Origin: Salipiger sp. H15
GTDB lineage: Bacteria; Pseudomonadota; Alphaproteobacteria; Rhodobacterales; Rhodobacteraceae
Reading direction: 5' to 3'
DNA: 64,000 bases
NCBI RefSeq assembly: GCF_040409955.1
Contig: NZ_CP123387.1
Location: 62,001-126,000 of the forward strand
The position numbers and the translations under genes were made by a program. The notes beneath the pieces are model-generated. The model saw only the letters and a list, made by a program, of their open reading frames with translations, did no database searches and was not told where the DNA came from. Of the stretch, positions 61,067 through 64,000 are shown piece by piece. Numbering within the stretch: the first letter of the stretch is position 1; every line of letters starts with the position of its first letter.

Positions 61067-62551
61067 ATGCAGAGCACCCCCGTTTCCGCCGGTGGCCCCG
61101 CCCCCGTTTCCGATCCCGAAACCGCGGCGCGCAACCGCCTCGTCATCCTGCTGCTGCTGGTCTCGGCCTTCACGGTGATCCTCAACGAGACGATCATGGG
61201 CGTCGCCCTGCCCCGCCTGATGAAGGACCTGAACGTCACCGCCAACGCGGCGCAATGGCTGACCACCGCCTTCCTGCTGACCATGGCGGTGGTGATCCCG
61301 ATCACCGGCTTCCTGCTGCAGCGCCTGCCGACGCGCACCGTCTTCACCATGGCCATGGGCCTCTTCAGCACGGGCACGCTGATCTGCGCGCTGTCGCCGG
61401 GGCTGGGCATGCTGATCTTCGGCCGGGTGGTGCAGGCCTGCGGCACGGCGATCATGATGCCGCTCCTGATGACCACGGTGATGACGCTGGTGCCGCCCGA
61501 GAGCCGCGGCAAGACCATGGGCAACATCTCGATCGTGATCTCGGTCGCCCCTGCCATCGGGCCGACCATCTCGGGGATCATCCTCAACCTGCTCGACTGG
61601 CGCTGGATGTTCTGGCTGGTGCTGCCGATCGGGCTCGGCGCGCTGGCGCTCGGCCAAGCCCGGCTGCAGAACGTCTCCGAGCCGCGCAAGACCCCGCTCG
61701 ACCTGCTGTCGGTGCCGCTGTCGGTGCTGGCCTTCGGCGGGCTGGTCTACGGGCTCTCGACGCTGGGCGAGGGACAGGCCGCGGGCCATGACAGCAGCGG
61801 CGGCGTGCCGGTCTGGCTGCCGCTGGCGGTGGGCTTCGTCGCGCTGGTGCTCTTCGTCAGGCGTCAGGTGCGCCTCGCGCCGCAGGGACGCGCGCTGCTC
61901 GACCTGCGCACCTTCCGGGTGAAGGTCTTCACCGTCGCGGTGATCATGATGGGCTTTTGCATGATGTCGCTCTTCGGGATGATCATCCTCTTGCCGATCT
62001 ACATGCAGAACGTGCTGGGCATGGAGCCGCTCGGGGCGGGCCTGCTGCTGCTGCCGGGCGGGCTTGCCATGGGGCTGATGGCGCCCTGGGTCGGGCGCAC
62101 CTTCGACCGCATCGGCGCGCGGCGGCTGGTGATCCCCGGCGCGGTGCTGGTCTTCGCCGGGCTCGGCTCGATGGCGCTTCTCGGCACCCAGAGCGCGGTC
62201 TGGCAGGTGCTCGCCAGCCACATGCTGCTGAGCATCGGCCTCGCGCTGCTCTTCACCCCGCTCTTCACCTCGGCGCTCGGCTCGCTCCCGCGCGAGCTCT
62301 ACTCCTACGGCTCGGCGGTGCTGGGCACGGTGCAGCAGGTGGCGGGCGCGGCGGGGATCGCGCTCTTCGTGTCGATCATGTCGATCCGCATCGGCGCCGA
62401 GATGGCCGGCGGCGCCGAGCTGGTGGACGCCACGGCGTCCGGCGTGCGGGCGGGCTTCGTCACCGGAGCGCTCATCGCGCTGGTGATGTTCGCCGCCAGC
62501 TTCTTCGTCCGCCGCCCGCCGGTGGTGAAGCCGCAGATGCCGGCGCACTGA
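61067..62551 (+). CDS. DHA2-family MFS multidrug exporter (EmrB/QacA-like)
   Basis: A 494-residue, 14-helix MFS carrier: VILNETIMGVALPRLMKDLNVTANAAQWLTTAFLLTMAVVIPITGFLLQRLPTR, RVVQACGTAIMMPLLMTTVM, and motif-C-like ISVAPAIGPTISGIILN characteristic of drug/H+ antiporters. No EmrA-like partner is present, so it probably acts alone in the inner membrane. ATG at 61067 follows AAGAGATTG. A hairpin terminator follows at 62563-62587. Confidence 0.93.
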   Translation: MQSTPVSAGGPAPVSDPETAARNRLVILLLLVSAFTVILNETIMGVALPRLMKDLNVTANAAQWLTTAFLLTMAVVIPITGFLLQRLPTRTVFTMAMGLFSTGTLICALSPGLGMLIFGRVVQACGTAIMMPLLMTTVMTLVPPESRGKTMGNISIVISVAPAIGPTISGIILNLLDWRWMFWLVLPIGLGALALGQARLQNVSEPRKTPLDLLSVPLSVLAFGGLVYGLSTLGEGQAAGHDSSGGVPVWLPLAVGFVALVLFVRRQVRLAPQGRALLDLRTFRVKVFTVAVIMMGFCMMSLFGMIILLPIYMQNVLGMEPLGAGLLLLPGGLAMGLMAPWVGRTFDRIGARRLVIPGAVLVFAGLGSMALLGTQSAVWQVLASHMLLSIGLALLFTPLFTSALGSLPRELYSYGSAVLGTVQQVAGAAGIALFVSIMSIRIGAEMAGGAELVDATASGVRAGFVTGALIALVMFAASFFVRRPPVVKPQMPAH

Positions 62552-62562
62552 GCCCGGCACGT

Positions 62563-62587
62563 CCGGCCGGGCAAGGCACCCGGCCGG
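62563..62587 (+). terminator. Hairpin terminator after the MFS gene
   Basis: Perfect 9-bp inverted repeat CCGGCCGGG / CCCGGCCGG with a 7-nt loop, starting 12 nt after the MFS stop codon and followed by TTCCCC. It separates this gene from the alcohol dehydrogenase gene. Confidence 0.65.
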
Positions 62588-62725
62588 TTCCCCCCGCGCG
62601 GCGGCGGCGCTCCGCCGCTCCTGCCCCGCGACACCCTGCCTCGCCCCGGCGATCTTGATTTTGCGCCCCGAGGGGGCTCTGCTGCCGCGCAGAGAGTCCC
62701 TTCATTTTCAAAAATCGAGATTGCC

Positions 62726-63754
62726 ATGTCCCTTCCCAAGACGATGAAGGCCGCCGTCGTCCCGGCGCTCGGCCAGCCGCTGGAAATCCGCGAGGTGCCG
62801 GTGCCGCAGGTCGGCCCCGGGCAGGTGCTGATGCGGGTGCGCGCCTCGGGCGTGTGCCACACCGACCTGCATGCCGCCGAGGGCGACTGGCCGGTGAAGC
62901 CCACCGCCCCCTTCATCCCCGGCCACGAGGGTGTCGGCGAGGTCGCCGCGATCGGCGCCGGGGTCACCCACCTCAGGGAAGGCGACCGCATCGGCGCGCC
63001 CTGGCTGCACACCGCCTGCGGCCGCTGCGAGCATTGCGTCGGCGGCTGGGAGACGCTCTGCCCCGATCAGCAGATGACCGGCTACACGGTGGACGGCGGC
63101 TATGCCGAGTTCGTCCTCGCCGACGCCAATTTCGTCGGGATACTGCCCGACGGGCTCGACTGGGGCCCCGCCGCGCCGGTGCTCTGCGCCGGGGTCACCG
63201 TCTACAAGGGCCTCAAGGAGACCGAGGCCAAGCCCGGCCAGTGGGTCGCCGTCTCGGGCATCGGCGGGCTCGGCCACATGGCGGTGCAATACGCCGTGGC
63301 CATGGGGCTGCGGGTGATCGCCGTCGACATCTCGGAGGAAAAGCTGGCGCTGGCCCGCAACATGGGGGCCGAGATCGCGCTCAACGCCGCCGAGGTGGAC
63401 GTGGCGCAGGAGGTGCACAAGCTGGTCGGCGGCGCGCATGGCGTGCTGGTCACCGCCGTGTCGAACGCCGCCTTCGCGCAGGCGGTGGGGATGCTCCGCC
63501 GTGGCGGCTTCATGGCGCTGGTCGGCCTGCCGCCGGGGGATTTCCCGCTGCCGATCTTCGACATCGTGCTGCAGCGGATCACCGTGCGCGGCTCGATCGT
63601 CGGCACCCGCAACGACCTGCGCGAGGCGCTGGCCTTCGCCGGGGCGGGCAAGGTCGCCTCGCATTTCAGCTGGGACAGGCTCGAGAACATCAACGCGATC
63701 TTCGACAAGATGCGCGCCGGGCAGATCGACGGGCGGATCGTGCTCGAGATCTGA
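62726..63754 (+). CDS. adhP: Zinc-dependent alcohol dehydrogenase (AdhP-like)
   Basis: A 342-residue MDR enzyme: catalytic zinc ligands in CHTDLHAAEGDW and GHEGVGEVAAIG, structural-zinc loop C-x2-C-x2-C-x7-C in ACGRCEHCVGGWETLC, and GIGGLGHMAVQYAVAMG for NAD(H). It oxidises primary alcohols or reduces aldehydes; AdhP-type enzymes prefer ethanol and propanol. Two small dyads (about 62663-62679 and 62678-62695) lie in the leader. Probably monocistronic. Confidence 0.93.
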   Translation: MSLPKTMKAAVVPALGQPLEIREVPVPQVGPGQVLMRVRASGVCHTDLHAAEGDWPVKPTAPFIPGHEGVGEVAAIGAGVTHLREGDRIGAPWLHTACGRCEHCVGGWETLCPDQQMTGYTVDGGYAEFVLADANFVGILPDGLDWGPAAPVLCAGVTVYKGLKETEAKPGQWVAVSGIGGLGHMAVQYAVAMGLRVIAVDISEEKLALARNMGAEIALNAAEVDVAQEVHKLVGGAHGVLVTAVSNAAFAQAVGMLRRGGFMALVGLPPGDFPLPIFDIVLQRITVRGSIVGTRNDLREALAFAGAGKVASHFSWDRLENINAIFDKMRAGQIDGRIVLEI

Positions 63755-63816
63755 CGCGGCGCGCTGCGACCTTTTCGCGCTTTCCGGGGCGGGCGCGCCG
63801 TGGCATGTGAGCTTCC

Positions 63817-64000
63817 ATGTCGATCCGGCGCGTCCTTCCCGCCTTCGCCTGCGTCCTGGCCCTGCTCCTGGCCCTGACCGGCGTGACCTCGGCCGGGCTG
63901 ATGGCGCCCGACCGGGAGGCAGCCGCGCGCCTTGCCACAGAGCTTGCCTTCGGCCTCGCGCCGGGGGATCTCTGCGCCCCGCGCGACGACCAGGTGGGCC
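63817..64000 (+). CDS. N-terminal part of a secreted or membrane protein, cut by the window end
   Basis: About 61 codons are visible. They start with a signal-peptide-like segment (RRVLPAFACVLALLLALTGVTSAGLM) and go on as a charged stretch with DREAAARLATELAFGLAPGDLC. The length and the Cys near residue 52 are reminiscent of DUF2946-type metal-related proteins, but too little is seen to assign a family. The frame stays open to the end of the window. Confidence 0.5.
   Translation, partial: MSIRRVLPAFACVLALLLALTGVTSAGLMAPDREAAARLATELAFGLAPGDLCAPRDDQVG

Overview
The window is high-GC, gene-dense DNA of the type found in marine Alphaproteobacteria of the Rhodobacterales (Roseobacter group; Salipiger-like by general impression). 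The assignment rests on gene content: two TRAP and one TctABC solute transporters, an alternative N-type F1F0-ATPase operon, a yybP-ykoY manganese riboswitch in front of mntP, and FCD-type GntR regulators. It is an inference, because no rRNA or housekeeping marker is present. No tRNA, rRNA, CRISPR array, prophage or replication gene was seen. The only mobile-element trace is a transposase C-terminal remnant near 11 kb.

Layout. 0-6.4 kb: a TPR/winged-helix regulator divergent from a secreted HExxH protein, a DUF6635-like membrane protein, a patch of decayed genes (a VOC dioxygenase piece joined to a frameshifted bluB tail), and an HxlR regulator divergent from two VOC proteins. 6.6-10.7 kb: a GntR-TRAP-rpiB operon. 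10.9-22.3 kb: a compact Wzx/Wzy exopolysaccharide locus (polymerase/ligase, chain-length protein, response regulator, a fused WecG/priming transferase, outer-membrane exporter, flippase, three glycosyltransferases). 22.4-25.7 kb: a DUF411 protein, a P1B-type ATPase and its divergent MerR regulator with a textbook 19-bp-spacer promoter. 25.8-33.8 kb: a TctCBA plus AbrB-type permease operon divergent from gntR-prpF-prpB-like-oxidoreductase, a carboxylate uptake and breakdown module. 33.8-38.9 kb: an RES-Xre toxin-antitoxin pair, an EamA/AraC pair, an NAD(P)-binding protein, an MFS relic, and riboswitch-mntP. 38.9-46.4 kb: LOG-family gene and the N-ATPase operon atpDCQRBEFAG. 46.7-51.9 kb: a SpoIIAA-like protein, cbpA-cbpM, a beta-CASP nuclease, a DUF4010/MgtC protein, and a 56-residue small gene with its own terminator. 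52-54 kb: a second AraC/EamA pair. 54-60.9 kb: a second TRAP operon with acyl-CoA ligase, enoyl-CoA hydratase and SDR, divergent from a MarR regulator. 61-64 kb: a DHA2 exporter, a zinc alcohol dehydrogenase and a truncated secreted protein.

How it works together. The window is an accessory and environmental-response region: uptake and breakdown of organic acids under local regulators, surface polysaccharide, divalent-metal homeostasis (P1B ATPase, MntP) and auxiliary ion pumping by the N-ATPase. A recurrent layout is a perfect 10-bp GC-rich hairpin 5-8 nt after the stop codon of all three solute-binding-protein genes, ahead of the permease genes. Start sites were chosen from visible Shine-Dalgarno sequences and domain limits, and family names come from recognising motifs by eye, not from a database search.
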